DNA of 64,000 nt from Acanthosepion pharaonis. Its lineage: Eukaryota; Mollusca; Cephalopoda; Sepiida; Sepiidae. The notes beneath the pieces are model-generated. The model saw nothing but the letters and a program-made list of their open reading frames with translations. It was not told where the DNA came from and searched no databases. Position numbers and translations under genes: made by a program. The stretch's first letter is position 1. Every line of letters starts with the position of its first letter. The stretch spans positions 140,001-204,000 of the forward strand of contig CAHIKZ030000386.1 of NCBI GenBank assembly GCA_903632075.3, given 5' to 3'. Shown here piece after piece: positions 10,721 to 21,640 of the stretch.

Positions 10721-11480
10721 TTATATTTTATTGAGGATTTTTATTTCCTTGAGAAAACTGTATATTTTTTCTGTGTCTGTATTTTTGAATATTTCTTTTA
10801 AATCTTTTCCATTGAGATATTTCTGTCTTATCCTAGTTATGATTTTGCATTCTGATAGAATATGTCTTATTGTGATTAGGCTTCCACATTTACATTTTGG
10901 TGGATTTGTCTTTTTAATATGTGAGAATGAGTTAAATATGTGTGTCCTATATGTGTTCTGGTTATGACAACTTGTTTTTAGTATTTCCAAGATCATTTCC
11001 CCATTTTCCTACTTTAGGTTTAATTTGAAATAATTTATTTCGGTTTGGTTTTTCCATAGATTTTGCCATTTGTTTCTTATGTATTTATATATTTTAGATT
11101 TTAAGTCTGTATATGGAATTTGAAGATTTTCGTCAATTGTCATTTTTAAAGATGATTTAGCAGCATTATCTGCCTTATCTCCTCCTTGGATGCCAACATG
11201 GCTAGGAATCCAGCAGAAGATGATATTTTTTTTTTCCATTGAATGTAGTTTATATAGAAACTTTGTATTAATGGATTTTCCAGTCTTTTCCTTTTAGGGA
11301 GGTTAATACCGATAATGAATCTGAGAAAATAATATAGTTTTCTCCTTTGTTTTTTGATATGAAATTTAGTGCTAGTTTTTATTCGTAGGCTTCTGCACTG
11401 AAAATTGATGCTTCATTTGGCAAGCGTTTTTTGATAATTGTTTCTTTTGTTATTGCTGCGCTGCCTGTTTTTTTCTTCGT
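10721..11480 (-). pseudogene. LINE RNase H and C-terminal zinc-knuckle remnant
   Basis: Reading along the minus strand, SAEAYE and IIFSDS give the Glu and Asp of RNase H (about 11330-11420). WIPSHVGIQGGDKAD (about 11170-11225) gives the C-terminal His/Asp block. The last open frame (10721-10996) ends with CKCG...TIRHILSEC, the cysteine-histidine motif found at the end of I-clade ORF2. Confidence 0.85.
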
Positions 11481-11899
11481 CTTTTGATCCATCTGTGTAA
11501 ATACTTTCATAGTTTTGATATTTTTCTTTTATTTTGAGAATTTTTCAATGTATGTTGTGGGGGTGTGTTTTGATTTTGATAATTTGTTTTAAACTTAATA
11601 TTATGTTTGGATTTTTGATTATCCATGGTGGTATGTTTTGTTTGGTTGGTTTTAAGTATTTGATTTAAATTATTTTCTTGGATGATTCCTTCCATCCGAG
11701 TCCCAATGTTTTGATTTTATTTGTGTTAAGATTAAATTTCTCTTTGTGATTTGGTGTAATTACACAATCGTGTGGGGTTAGAAGGACAGGAAGAGAGTTT
11801 TAGATAGTATTGAGTAGCTAGTTTCTCCATTCTTAGTTGTAATGGGGTTCGTTTGCCTCTACATGTAGACTCTCTATAGGTGAGGTGGGATAGGCTCCT

Positions 11900-13200
11900 A
11901 GAGCTATCCGAAGGCCTTCATGATGTATTGTGTTTATTGTTTTTAGATAAGATTTTTCTAGTTGATTGGTAGACCATGCTGCCATAGTCCAGTTTGGAGC
12001 GGATCAACGTTCTATAAATTAAGAAGGGTTTCTTTGCTAGCTCCCCATTCAATGGGCTACTGTTAAAGTAGTTGGAAGCTTTAAAACATTTTGTTCTTAG
12101 GTAATTGATATGTGGTCTGAAGGTCAGTTTGCTGTCAAAGATCATTCCTAGAAATTTATATTGCTGAACTACTGGTATTTCTTCATTTCCTAGTTTTAAG
12201 TTGGGTTATTGTTAATTTTTTCATTTGGCAGAAGTGTACAGATTTTGTCTTCGTTTTTGATATTTTAAAACCGTTTTCAAGTGTCCATTTGTTTATTTGA
12301 TGTAAACATTTTGAAGTTGTCTTTCTGCTGTGTTGATTTTCTTGATCTGTAATATATTGTAAAATCATCAACATAAAATTTAAGTGTATTCCTGATTTGA
12401 TGTTTTTATTATGTCATTTATTTTTATTTTGAAAATGGACTTCCTGTGGTACTCCCTCTTCTTGCTTTTGATAATCAGAACGTGTAGTATCTATTTGTAC
12501 TTGGAAGAGTCTATCTTAAAAATCCTTTTACTGAAGTTTGTAGTCGACCTCTTAATCCTAATTTATGCAGATCTTTCATTATACCATGTTTCCAGGTTTG
12601 ATCAAATGCTTTTTCTATATCAAAAATATGGCTATTAGATGTTGTTTTGTTTAAATTGGCCTCTCTTATGGCTGTTCTAGTCTTATTATGTGATCTATTG
12701 TACTTCTTCCTTTATTATATCACATTGATATTCTGATATTAGAAACCAACTCAATCTGGCGTTGACCATTCGCTCCATTGTCTTACATAGACAGCTTGTT
12801 AATGCTATTGGTCGGTAACTTTGTGGGTTGTTTCCCTCTTTTCCTTCTTTGAGTATGGGAATAATTACAGATTCTCTCCATATTTTGGGAAATTTCCCAG
12901 TAGTCCAAATATTGTTAAAAATATTCAATTTCAGCGATTCTTGTGGTAGTTGTTTAATAAATTCATAGTGGATTTGGTCTGGGCCTACTGCTGTATTATG
13001 GGATTTTTTATGGCTTCTATTAGTTCCGCTTCAGTGAATAGGTTGTTGTAGGCTTCTGTATTTTTTAGATGAAAAATTTAGTTGGTTATTTATATCTTTT
13101 TGTTTACACTTTTGTAGGTTTTGATTTTTTGCTCATTTTAGAGTTTTCTGCAAATGTCTCTGCTAGTAGGTTTGCTATCTCTCTTTTGCTAGTTGCTTTT
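11900..13200 (-). pseudogene. LINE reverse transcriptase domain remnant
   Basis: Positions 12695-12928 read KFPKIWRESVIIPILKEGK and SYRPIALTSCLCKTMERM, the fingers region. The catalytic YVDD box is intact at 12364-12375 (FYVDDFTIYY). It is followed by INKWTLENGFKISKTKTK at about 12230-12290 and by the thumb-like LTFRPHINYLRTKCFKASNY at about 12080-12140. Frameshifts separate these pieces. Confidence 0.85.
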
Positions 13201-13499
13201 AGTGTTGTCCTTTTTAAGATGTATTATTGGGTGTATTTGATCTTTTCCAGCTATTTTCCTCATCATTTTATATTGTCTTGGTTTTAGAATGTGTATTTAG
13301 GCTGTTTACATATTTTTCCAACATTCCCTTTTGGCTTCTTTTACAGTTTTTCCGTGCTACTGCTTTGAGTTTCTTCATTTCAATCAAATTTTGGGTTGTG
13401 GGTTCCTTCTTGAATTTTCAATAATGCTGCTTCGGTTTCTGACTGCTTTTTGGCAGTTTTGTCAAACCAGGGTTTAGTTTTTTATAATGTAAACTGTAT

Positions 13500-14170
13500 C
13501 AGTACTTGTTTACATTTGTTTTGAAACCCTCCCAGTTGGCTCTTTTCAGTTTCCATCTGACGGGGCCTATCTTTTCTTGCAGGCTTTTGATTTTCTAGTA
13601 TGATCGGGTAATGATCACTGCCACATGTGTCACTATGTTTTCCATTATAATCCATACAAATTTCTGGATTATACTTAAGTCTATTGATGATTCTGTTCCA
13701 TTGGAGGATTAAGGTAAATTTATGATTTAATAGACATAAGTTATGGGTGTTAATTATTTCTTCTAATATTTTACCTTTAGTATCTAGCTTTTGCTATTCC
13801 ATATAGGATTAATTATAAGATTCTGGGTTGGGAGTTCTAGTAAGATTCTGGCTCCATCAAGTTGTTTATTTCTGTTGTGTTTATTGGTTCCTGTGGGGTA
13901 TATAAATGGAAAGAAAATGGTTTTATCTCATGTTGCTATTGCTTGTAATTTAGTTTTAATGTGTACTTTTAATGTCATTTTCTGATCAATATTTAAAGCT
14001 CTATGTCCTGTATTGTGATTATAGTGGTATTGTTTATAATTTTTAATTTTAAGTTGGTATTTTCTTGTAAAAGTTTCCTGTAAGCAGATGACGGCTGGAT
14101 ACAGTAGTGACATAAGTATGAGTAGGTCATTGTAATTTGATTTTAAACAGTTTTGCAGGATAATGCCATG
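13500..14170 (-). pseudogene. LINE endonuclease domain remnant
   Basis: Near 14050-14110 the minus strand reads LYPAVICLQETF, the N-terminal catalytic-Glu motif of apurinic-type endonucleases. Near 13597-13640 it reads CGSDHYPIILEN, the C-terminal SDH catalytic motif. Frameshifts lie between. The two motifs in the right order and spacing make the call firm although the gene is dead. Confidence 0.8.
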
Positions 14171-14529
14171 ATTATATTTTCATTTTTTGGGAGTAAAGTT
14201 ACCTACTAGGTTGGTATCATTTGTCCTCTCAATTTTTTTCCATCTCTTGAGTTTTTAGAAGCTTTGTCTTAACTGCTTGTGGTGTCCTTGATCAGATTTT
14301 GATTTTGTTTTGAATTTTGTTTATTATCTTTCTCTTCTATTTCTATATATTCCATAGGTTCAAATTTATTTTCAGTGATTCTCGATTTTAGTTAGATCTT
14401 GATCGAGTGCTTTCTTGCTCTGTTGTCCTTTTTTTTTTTTTTTTTTATTTTTCATTTTCTTAGTTTGGGTTTGGAAAAAGAGGGTTCGCTGGTTTCCTTC
14501 ATGTTGCATCTTATTTAGTAAACCTTGAG

Positions 14530-14624
14530 TGGCATTGCCTTATATTAGATAAACAATAGTATAAAAAGAAAAAAAAGAATTTCTTATATAAACATTCATT
14601 TATCTCTTAGTCAATATATTTTAA
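14530..14624. repeat. Repeat unit copy 2, left part
   Basis: Matches 5755-5777 joined directly to 7322-7380 (GATAAACAATAGTA then CTCTTAGTCAATATATTT). It shows the state before the 5778-7319 insertion. Confidence 0.6.
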
Positions 14625-15158
14625 AGGTGTTCCCATTTTTTGAATTAAGTTTAATGTTTAATGATTTTCTCTTTAAATTTCAGATTTAACAATTTAAGTC
14701 TTTCAATTTCAATGATGGAAAGATTAACAATCAAACAACATGTTAGCCTATTCAAAATGGACGTTCAAACAAAGGCATTTTAGCATGTTGGAATTTTTTT
14801 GGTCAACTGAATTGCAATTGGAAATGATGTAACATTGTTCTGGAGAGGTTCAATTCCTGCACACAATGACGAATATGGAAGTGTCTGGATTTAATGCCAC
14901 TTTCTTGTGCCCCCAATGTTTCAGCAGCTGAATGGTGTAAACAAGCATGCAATGGTGTTTTCACATCTGCCACTGACCCAGTTTGTTTGAATTTACAATT
15001 TTTCCAATTGCACTCTTGAAACTAACATGTTTGATTGTTAATCTTTCCATTGTCGAAATTGCTAAAAATTCAAGTTGTTAAATCTGAAAGAAAAAAAATC
15101 ATTTGATGCTTACACTTAATTCACATTTAAAATCAGTCCAAGTTATTGAAACACCCTT
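14625..15158. mobile_element. Foldback MITE inserted in repeat unit copy 2
   Basis: Termini are AAGGTGTTC on the left and GAAACACCCTT on the right. Long inner arms (TTTAACAATTTAAGTCTTTC...GGAAAGATTAACAATCAAAC at 14690-14740 and its complement at about 15020-15090) surround a non-coding core of about 290 bp. It interrupts the segment that is continuous at 7366-7420, and TA flanks both ends, so a TA target duplication is likely. Confidence 0.7.
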
Positions 15159-15360
15159 TAGATGTATTTTAAACATTTTGATAATTGTAATGCATGTTGA
15201 GCAAAAACCTACATGATAAATTCTGATAGCTCGTATCACATGATCCAGTGATTATAGCTTCTTGGTGCAACGAAATATAAACATGTGACATTAACTCTGC
15301 TCCATTTACCAGTGCAATTTTAATATAGCCATGCCAATCCATGTAAATATGTCAAGAGGC
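15159..15360. repeat. Repeat unit copy 2, right part
   Basis: Aligns with 7396-7625 (GATGTATTTTAAACATTTTG, TGTGACATTAACTCTGCTCC, CATGCCAATCCATG). Confidence 0.65.
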
Positions 15361-15631
15361 ACCTCTTTCCTAGTTTCTGAATTTTTATGCAGTCTGCTTA
15401 CCCACAATTTGTAATGCCTCCTCCCATTAAGGAAACAGTATTTACTCTAACATTGTTCAGTTAACAGTTTTCTATATCCTTTCCCTGGGTAAGTAAGAAA
15501 AGGTTCTCTTTTTTTTTTTCCATGTCTCTCTTATTTTTCTGCACAAACATTTTGCCCAATGAGCCAATGCTGAAGGAAATCTATCATGAGCAAACCTATA
15601 GATTATTGTGACCATATTTAAAGATACTCAC

Positions 15632-15807
15632 CACAGAAAATGTGTCCACAATTTGTTTCTACCCCATAGTAAAGGTCTTCAAGACACACGGGACAACTTG
15701 TTTCATTGCGTCGTCTGTCTGAATCACTGATTGGAACTCGATTCAGGTGTTCACGAGCAGTTTGGACATTTTCCATACTGTCTGGATGAATCATTTGCAG
15801 ATTGTAC
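15632..15807 (-). CDS. RNF170: RNF170 coding exon 2 (linker and first half of the RING finger)
   Basis: On the minus strand the acceptor TTATGTAG precedes a 176-nt exon that ends at a GTGAGT donor. Its first base completes the Arg codon left by exon 1 (AG|G) and its last base begins the Ala codon completed by exon 3 (G|CA), so both phases fit. It encodes residues 34 to 92: a polar linker (HPDSMENVQTAREHLNRVP) followed by CPVC and ETNCGHIFC. Together with exon 3 this gives C-x2-C-x11-C-x-H-x2-C-x2-C-x15-C-x2-C, a complete C3HC4 RING with no zinc ligand missing. The VETNCGHxFC motif is typical of RNF170. A 7.6-kb intron packed with transposable elements separates it from exon 3. Confidence 0.95.
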
Positions 15808-15954
15808 CTACATAAGGAAATAGTTTTGAAAATTACACAGGCAAAGAGAAATAACATGTGGCAAAACTGTGACTTGGGTTCAAAGGTTGACTACAACTTA
15901 ATAGATATCAGTTTAAAAAAAAAAAAAGGAGATGTGTTTTTTTTGGTTTTTTAA

Positions 15955-16110
15955 GCAAATCACCCCTAGCAAAGTGGGAGTGCCACTAGCACGTAAGGGG
16001 TTACAGAGTGTTGGAATAAGTGCAAAGAGGAGTGTTTGGGGAAAAGGATAAAGAGAATGACAGGGATCAAGATCAAGGCATCAGAAGATTTTGATTGACA
16101 TTACATGGTT
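15955..16110 (-). mobile_element. LINE 3'-terminal tail (RLWNSLP family)
   Basis: Matches the start of the minus-strand LINE copy at 35418-35550 (AAGTGGGAGTGCCACTAG, AAGGGGTTACAGAG, GATTGACATTACA). Only the 3' end of the element is present. Confidence 0.6.
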
Positions 16111-16694
16111 AATATCTGTGCTCATCTAATACAAAGCACTATCAAACTCAATATTTGTTTAAACATTCTGTTGCAATCAAACAATAGTTTTTTTTGTTTG
16201 TGTTTAACAGCATATCAACTCTTATAGCTCATTTAATGCTGAAATTCAATTTTCTTAGGAGCATTAATAATTTCTTTTACAAAAAATGTATTACTGGTAA
16301 TTTTATTTCACTATGAAAATGCATTGCTGGTATTTTTACTATAAAATTTTTTTATACTTTCCAGTTTGGGGTTAACTATTTGCCCACAGCTGGGACCCTA
16401 ACATACTACCCCATGTTAGGATGGACTTGGGAACAACCACAATTAAGAAGTGGTTCCATACTCCTCAAAACCTCCTGATCAGAGGCCTTGCTGCCAGATG
16501 TACTTTATCATCATACCCAAGACAGCCAAAAAAAAAAAAAAAAAGAAAAAAAAAAAGGAAAATTTGAATAGAATATTCAATTTATTCATATTCAGAAGGT
16601 CAATCTTAAGACCTGTTATTAAAAAAAACTTTTACATGTGACTAACACTTAATTGCCAGAAAAAGTTCACAAGATGAGCAATTAATTCAAACCA
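16111..16694. other. Intron sequence, poly-A near 16530
   Basis: AT-rich intron 5' of RNF170 exon 2 with an interrupted A-run at about 16530-16556. No recognised element. Confidence 0.4.
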
Positions 16695-16845
16695 TGGTTT
16701 TCATCTTAATTATTACAATGTTTCAATTTGCTAATCTTCAGGTGGCTGATAAGAAATATTTGTTGATTATTGTATTATTTTGTTCCTGTGATACCAGTTT
16801 CTGTTAATTTCTGCTGACGCAGTGTATATTCTCTCACTACATGAT
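16695..16845 (-). mobile_element. Penelope-associated terminal sequence fragment
   Basis: The minus strand shows CACCTGAAGATTAGCAAATTGAAACATTGTAA, described here by its parts: a CTGAAGA core, a GAAAC core, and a following TAATAATTAAGATGA. This is the decayed motif order of the family at 23040, 24280, 36935, 49742, 51025 and 56022. A related minus-strand stretch lies at 19090-19270. Confidence 0.4.
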
Positions 16846-17377
16846 GTGACGGTTACACACCCGGCCCCGGGTCGGATCCTTTGGTTACGGCGCCAACGGT
16901 GACGTCGCTCCTCCTGGGTCCAAGCGTGCCGCTCCAACCCCTTGGTCAGATGGTCACCAGCCTCGCCTTTCCCGCTTCGCTTCCAATACCTGGTCACTAA
17001 AGCAACTGTGCCCGATCTCCGGTCTGTCTACCCACGCTGTGTTTAGATCTTAGACAGACGGGACCAGCAGGGATTGGGGCGATACAAGTTGAGTCCGGCC
17101 GGGGTGGCAAAACACAAATAAAAGAGAAAATAAACTCACGAGACAAAAAGATTGCTGATGAAAAAAATGGGTAACAACCCTTTATATCTTAATGTCCGCT
17201 ACATAAAAACAAAATTGTTCTCATTTCCGACCCGCTCTGTGGACTATGGCACCAAGCTTCTATCACACAACCTAAAGATTTGAATTGCCTACTCTTTAGA
17301 ATTGTGTATGTCGGAGTGTGGTTTAGTTCGACACTGGGGCTAATTTCTATCGATCATTCGCAGTTGATTCTTCTCTC

Positions 17378-17551
17378 CGACTTGAGTTGTATTTCTTCTT
17401 CTTAAATCGACTTAGGCTGGAGGTTCTCTTGTCTTCGACTTGGGCTGTATTTCTTCTTCTTAAATGGAACTTAGGCTGGAGGTTCTCTTGTCTTCGACTT
17501 GGGCTGTATTTCTTCTTCTTCTTCGACTTAGGCTGGAGGTTCTCTTGTCTT
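17378..17551. repeat. Three tandem 57-59-bp repeats in the LTR transcribed region
   Basis: Units start at 17378, 17436 and 17495, each beginning CGACTTGRGYTGTATTTCTT and ending GGAGGTTCTCTTGTCTT. A partial fourth unit follows. They create open frames on both strands that are not genes. Confidence 0.85.
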
Positions 17552-17888
17552 CGACTTGGGTGGAAGGATTTCTTGTCTGAGGATTCTCTTGCCATTAAAG
17601 GGGGCGAGTGAATCGGGCCTGATGCCCGCGTTCAGGCTCTATCCCTGCCCGCGGTCCAGCTGCAACTCCCTCCAACTCCAACTCAACTGATTTCTGTCGA
17701 CTGGGGTCCTGCTTTTATTGACGCCGCAACAAACTGGGGTGGGTCTGTCGGCGTCAGGGTTTTCTCGATAACTCCAAAAGTCGCATTATTTTGATTTCCC
17801 ATTATCGCTATTGTTTTCACCCCTACTTCCTCATAGTGCTTTTGGTGGGGGAGGCATATCCATCTCTCTCGGTCTCTCGTATGTCAGG

Positions 17889-18060
17889 TGACCGGTTTTT
17901 CGACCAATGAGATTCTGATCGAGCATTTCTTTTCTTTTCTTTTCCGCAGCCATTGACCGTTTTTTCGGCTAATGGGATTCTGGTTGAGCATTTCTTTCTT
18001 TTCTTTTCTGCAGCCACGTTGACGGGCTAATGAGATCCTGATTGGGCGTTTCCTGCAATC
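17889..18060. repeat. Tandem 66-bp repeats in the U3 part of the LTR
   Basis: Two full units (17889-17954, 17955-18020) and a partial third share GACCG, TAATGAGATTCTGAT and a CTTTTCTTTTC run before GCAGCC. Units 1 and 3 contain CCAAT-type boxes (CCAATGAG in plus, CCAATCAG in minus). The arrangement resembles duplicated U3 enhancers. Confidence 0.8.
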
Positions 18061-18250
18061 AATCGGGCGGGCTTATATCGTTCTTGTTCTAAAAAACAAA
18101 ATCTAATTTTTCCTTTTTTTTTTTGCGTTATATTTTAAAAATGACCATCTTGGCCTTCTCTCACCTGGACTTTGTCAAACAGCCCGCCCGCTAATTAGAC
18201 TTGACTTCAGAAAGGATCTTTTTCAGCCTTCTTGGCGCCCTCTGTGAGCC

Positions 18251-18869
18251 AAAAGCAATTGTCCCTCTTTTACCTCTTTGTTTTTCCTGATAGTCGAAAA
18301 AAATCTTAATTATCTACTTTGAAAATGTCTCCACTTTATTAACGTGGGTGTCCAATTCTTAACAGGTCAGGATCTGTATATCGTTCCACCGGTCACTCCC
18401 CTCAACCCAAAGACACTTTTCTCTGATTAAAAATTTCATTTCTATTGTTCTAAACCAAATTGATAAGAGTCTCTCCACGCAAAAGTCGGTCAGATGCTTT
18501 GGCGATATCTGGTCTACATCAGTGCCCGTTTTGATATCATGTCTTTTCCCTTTCTTTTTTTTTATTATTTCTAATTCTATTCTTCCAATTGTCTTTCGAG
18601 AATCGGCCAAGACGCTGACCTAAATCTCTTTCTGACTCCTATCTCCACCCTCAATTGGGTCATGCATCATACAACTTTTTCTCTCTTCTTCTTTCTTTTT
18701 TTTTTTTCTTTTCTTTCCTTCTTCTTCCCTTAAGATCGTCTAGTACAATCTTAGTGAATTATTTTCAACTCAGTTATTTTCCGTTTTAAAAAAAAATCAA
18801 CAACCTGTTTAGTAACCGAGTAAGAAAAAATTAAATCATATTTCTATGAATATTTCTAATAATGCAAGG
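18251..18869. other. Probable outer U3 or flank of the minus LTR
   Basis: T-rich sequence with no recognised gene. The homologous position in the plus LTR cannot be aligned with confidence. Confidence 0.3.
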
Positions 18870-18945
18870 TGCCACAATGATCCAGGAATTGAACTCACAA
18901 CATGCTTAGTCAACTCCTACATCCACTATGCCACCATCTCAAAGG
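18870..18945 (-). mobile_element. tRNA-derived SINE head
   Basis: The minus strand reads GATGGTGGCATAGTGGATG (A box) and GAGTTCAATTCCTGG (B box), about 35 bp apart, the pol III promoter of a tRNA-derived SINE. Confidence 0.6.
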
Positions 18946-19089
18946 ACATCAATGGTGTATTTTTGAAGCCTTTATAGTCAATGTCAGATGGTTTTGACCT
19001 TTGGTTATCTTGGCGGGTTCATACCGATTTTGATAATCTTGTACTTCATTTTTAAGATGAGAAATCATCAATATACTTTATTGAAACTT

Positions 19090-19345
19090 GTTTTTATCTT
19101 GATTATTACAAATGTTATTATAGACAATGTTTCAGCCAAGTACCCTATGGTCATCGTCACTGTTTGACCGATATAGGGTACCTTGATTATTGAATCTTTT
19201 GTCCTTTTGATACTAGTTCTCATTCATTTCTTCTGAATCAATGTATATATTATTTCACTACCTGATCCAGGGATTGAACTCATGACCACTAGATGACAGC
19301 AACACATGTTTAACACAAAGAGTACTTGGCTGAAATGTGTGTAAC
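19090..19345 (-). mobile_element. tRNA-like SINE with Penelope-type tail
   Basis: A B-box-like GAGTTCAATCCCTGG is at 19267-19281 (minus). The region at 19100-19270 resembles the minus-strand sequence at 16700-16845, including GGCTGAAACATTGT. An inverted GGTACCCTATA/TATAGGGTACC pair at 19138-19180 forms a small hairpin around GGTCATCGTCACTGTTTGACCGA. Confidence 0.45.
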
Positions 19346-19559
19346 AACATATACATCTATAATAAGAGTTATGCCAGATCACTCCACAAGTAATAGTAGT
19401 ACTATCTACTGCATGTTTAGGTCGTCAGTGACTAAACTGGTTCCTCGACCAGGTTTTTCTTGTGAAGATTGATTCATTTTCTATGGCTTATCAACTGTGA
19501 CACTATTTAGCTATGGTAATTGGCTAATTAATTAATCATAGAAATTAAAACAAGAAATA
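19346..19559. other. Unassigned intron sequence between the two LTR blocks
   Basis: No gene or recognised repeat is seen. Confidence 0.4.
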
Positions 19560-21450
19560 CTGAAGGCGGAAAGAAGTTATCCCGAAAGATATACCATTCG
19601 ATGTTAAAAAGATTTTATTTTATTTACGAAAAAGTTACTTTTCACAAAAGACAGTAAGCCCAGAAAAAAAAACCAGATGTGAGATTTTATCAAATTGATT
19701 AATATTGTTGTAAGAAATGCCTTGCTGAGGGAAATATGAGAATTCAGAAAGAAAAGCAAAGCATTAAGTTATCAGGAAGACCACATGGCAGTCATAAAAA
19801 TTTAGGCCCAAGACGATTGCCGATACGGGGTAGGGAGAATCAATATTTCTTTCTTTATCTTTCCAAGATATCATTTATTTTTTTTTCTTGAGTGTTGGCG
19901 AGGCAAAAGCCATATGGCATATGTGGGAATTTTGGCATGAGAAGGAAATTTGTCTCGATACGGGTGGAGAGGATTGTTATTATTTACTTTACCAACGTGT
20001 CGCTTTCAGACGCCAAGATGTTGATTAGCAATATGGTGATTATAAAATTTTGGGCATGAGAAAAGATAGCGTGGAAGAATTTTGATTTGGTGAGATAAGG
20101 AATTTAATTTCTCAAGAAGCCAAGGGTTCCAGTACAAGCTAACTTCACGAAGGGACCAGATGGCAAACTTTGACAATGATTGATGGAATTGGTAAAGAGT
20201 GCTGGCTAAGTGGATTGTGAGTGACCAAAAGATGTGATAGATTTTAAGTGGCAATGCGGGATTTGTAAAAATTTTGGCTGATGGGGAAAAAGGAGAATTT
20301 TGTAAAGAAAAATTCTGGATTACAATTTTAAGGAGGCCAGTTTAGCCACACCCGAACGGCTGGGATGCCATTGGTCGAGTGGTAGCAATGGTGATAGGTG
20401 GAGGTGAATGGATGAAAAGGACGGAGAAGTTATTAACACCCACTGAAGGGATTGGCATGAGATATCAATGTGAGAGAAGAAGAGTCTCGGAGGATAGTCC
20501 TCCTCCAACCTCCCCTCACAGATGATGGCGACCCCCCCACCCAAAATGGAAAGTGATTAATTTTCCAAAAATGGGAAATAATCAATTTTCCTGGCCTGAC
20601 AACAAAGAGATTTCTTGTTGGGAATCGAGATTTACTGAGAACCCCAGGCTGCATCTGGCCCCACACAGGGTTTTGGTCGGTACCCATATAAACAAACATC
20701 CTTGGGCTGTTCAACAGTTGAGTTGAGTTAGTGAGTTAGTTCAGTTTGAATAGCAGGGACCATAAGCAGAAGCTGACCTTCGACTTCACCTATCCTACCA
20801 ATAGCAAGTTATACTGACGAACGAAGCCAAGCCAGCACCTAAGAACTAAATCAGTTGACTTAACTTACCAAAACTTGCTTGAAACGTAGAAGTATCACAC
20901 TCCATAGAAAACGGGCTGGGAGAGAAACACACTCCTGTATATAACAGACAGATAAAGTTAATTTGTTATTTCTTAATTTACTTGAACCTCTTGGGTTTTT
21001 CTTTTATTTGCTTTTTTTTCTTTACGATTGTGTGATATCACCTTCAGTCTGGACTCAGCTTACACTACAGCCTGACACCTGATTGATCTTCTCTACCTAA
21101 GATCAAAATCACAACGTGCGTAGATTAGACTTGAGATCGAAGCAGTTACTCCAGTAGCCAGATGTTGGAAGTGAGCTGGGAATGATGGAGCTGATATTGA
21201 ACTGGTTGCAGCTGGTGTAACGCCATTAGTATCGACGACCAGAATTCAACCCTGGACGGGCCAGTGTCACATATTGGTACTCTGACCAAGGGATTCTGCC
21301 GAGCAGTGACAACCACCGATTGACCGGGACACAGGCTGGTCGCAGTGACTAAAAGTCAACCCCAAAACGTCAGTGGAAAAAACATTACAGGTTCACGCCA
21401 TGACTGGGAGTTGACCAAGGGCTGACAGCTCAGTGTCACACGACCCTTGC
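19560..21450 (+). mobile_element. LTR of a related retrotransposon with leader (plus orientation)
   Basis: A TATAAA is at 20687-20692, followed about 25 bp later by CAGTTGAGTTGAGTTAGTGAG. Then come ATCACACTCCATAG, a T-rich stretch with CTTTTATTTGC, GTCTGGACTCAGCTTACAC and the leader ATCACAACGTGCGTAGATTAGAC...CCAGATGTTGGAAGTGAGCTGG. Each block has a counterpart in the minus-strand LTR at 16846-18250. Upstream CCATTGGTCGAGTGG near 20370 resembles the U3 repeats of that LTR. The left boundary is uncertain and no gag or pol follows. Confidence 0.5.
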
Positions 21451-21461
21451 AGGTTATTTAA

Positions 21462-21640
21462 AACCAAAAACTATTTTTAAATTGTAAGATAATTTTTGAG
21501 ATGATAATGGTTGAGTGATAAAAGATTTATTAATTAATCCAGGAAGGAAGAGTTGGATTCATGCCATTCCTAAGAGTATTTGCATGTAAGTAAATATAAC
21601 AAAACCAACAATAATTGGAACTCAGCTCTCCACTCTTGTG
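21462..21640 (-). mobile_element. 5S-tRNA SINE body, truncated
   Basis: Has the tail and body of the SINE (TTTTTGAGATGATAATGG, GAGTTGGATTCATGCC, GGAACTCAGCTCTCC) but lacks the 5S head. Confidence 0.6.

Larger units (their letters stand above)
10690..14520 (-). mobile_element. I/jockey-type non-LTR retrotransposon with RNase H, decayed
   Basis: About 3.8 kb on the minus strand holds, in order, an APE-type endonuclease, a reverse transcriptase, an RNase H and a terminal zinc-knuckle-like motif. That domain order is characteristic of I-clade LINEs. The reading frame is broken many times and ORF1 is essentially missing, with the 5' end fading out near a poly-T run at about 14431-14452. It lies in the intron between RNF170 exons 2 and 3, in the same orientation as the gene. 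Confidence 0.85.
16846..18250 (-). mobile_element. LTR of a retrotransposon with leader (minus orientation)
   Basis: A GC-richer block distinct from its surroundings. Read on the minus strand it contains U3-like sequence with tandem repeats (17889-18060), a TATA-like AATAAAAG at 17712-17719, then CAGTTGAGTTGGAGTTGGAG, a tandem-repeat region (17378-17551), a T-rich end, GGACTCAACTTG, and a leader with AACACAGCGTGGGTAGACAG. The same order of homologous blocks appears in plus orientation at 20300-21250. No gag or pol follows, so this is an LTR plus a short leader only. The exact LTR ends cannot be fixed. Confidence 0.55.

Noticed and set aside
10680..13985. Hydrophobic plus-strand open frames opposite the LINE
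   Set aside because: They are antisense shadows of the AT-rich minus-strand LINE.
13928..14113. A separate small gene reading VICLQETF
   Set aside because: It is the endonuclease N-terminus of the decayed LINE, in order with the RT and RNase H pieces.
17347..17611. Open frames on both strands with repeated RRQENLQPK-like peptides
   Set aside because: They are products of the 57-59-bp tandem repeat in the LTR, with no domain and no conserved frame.
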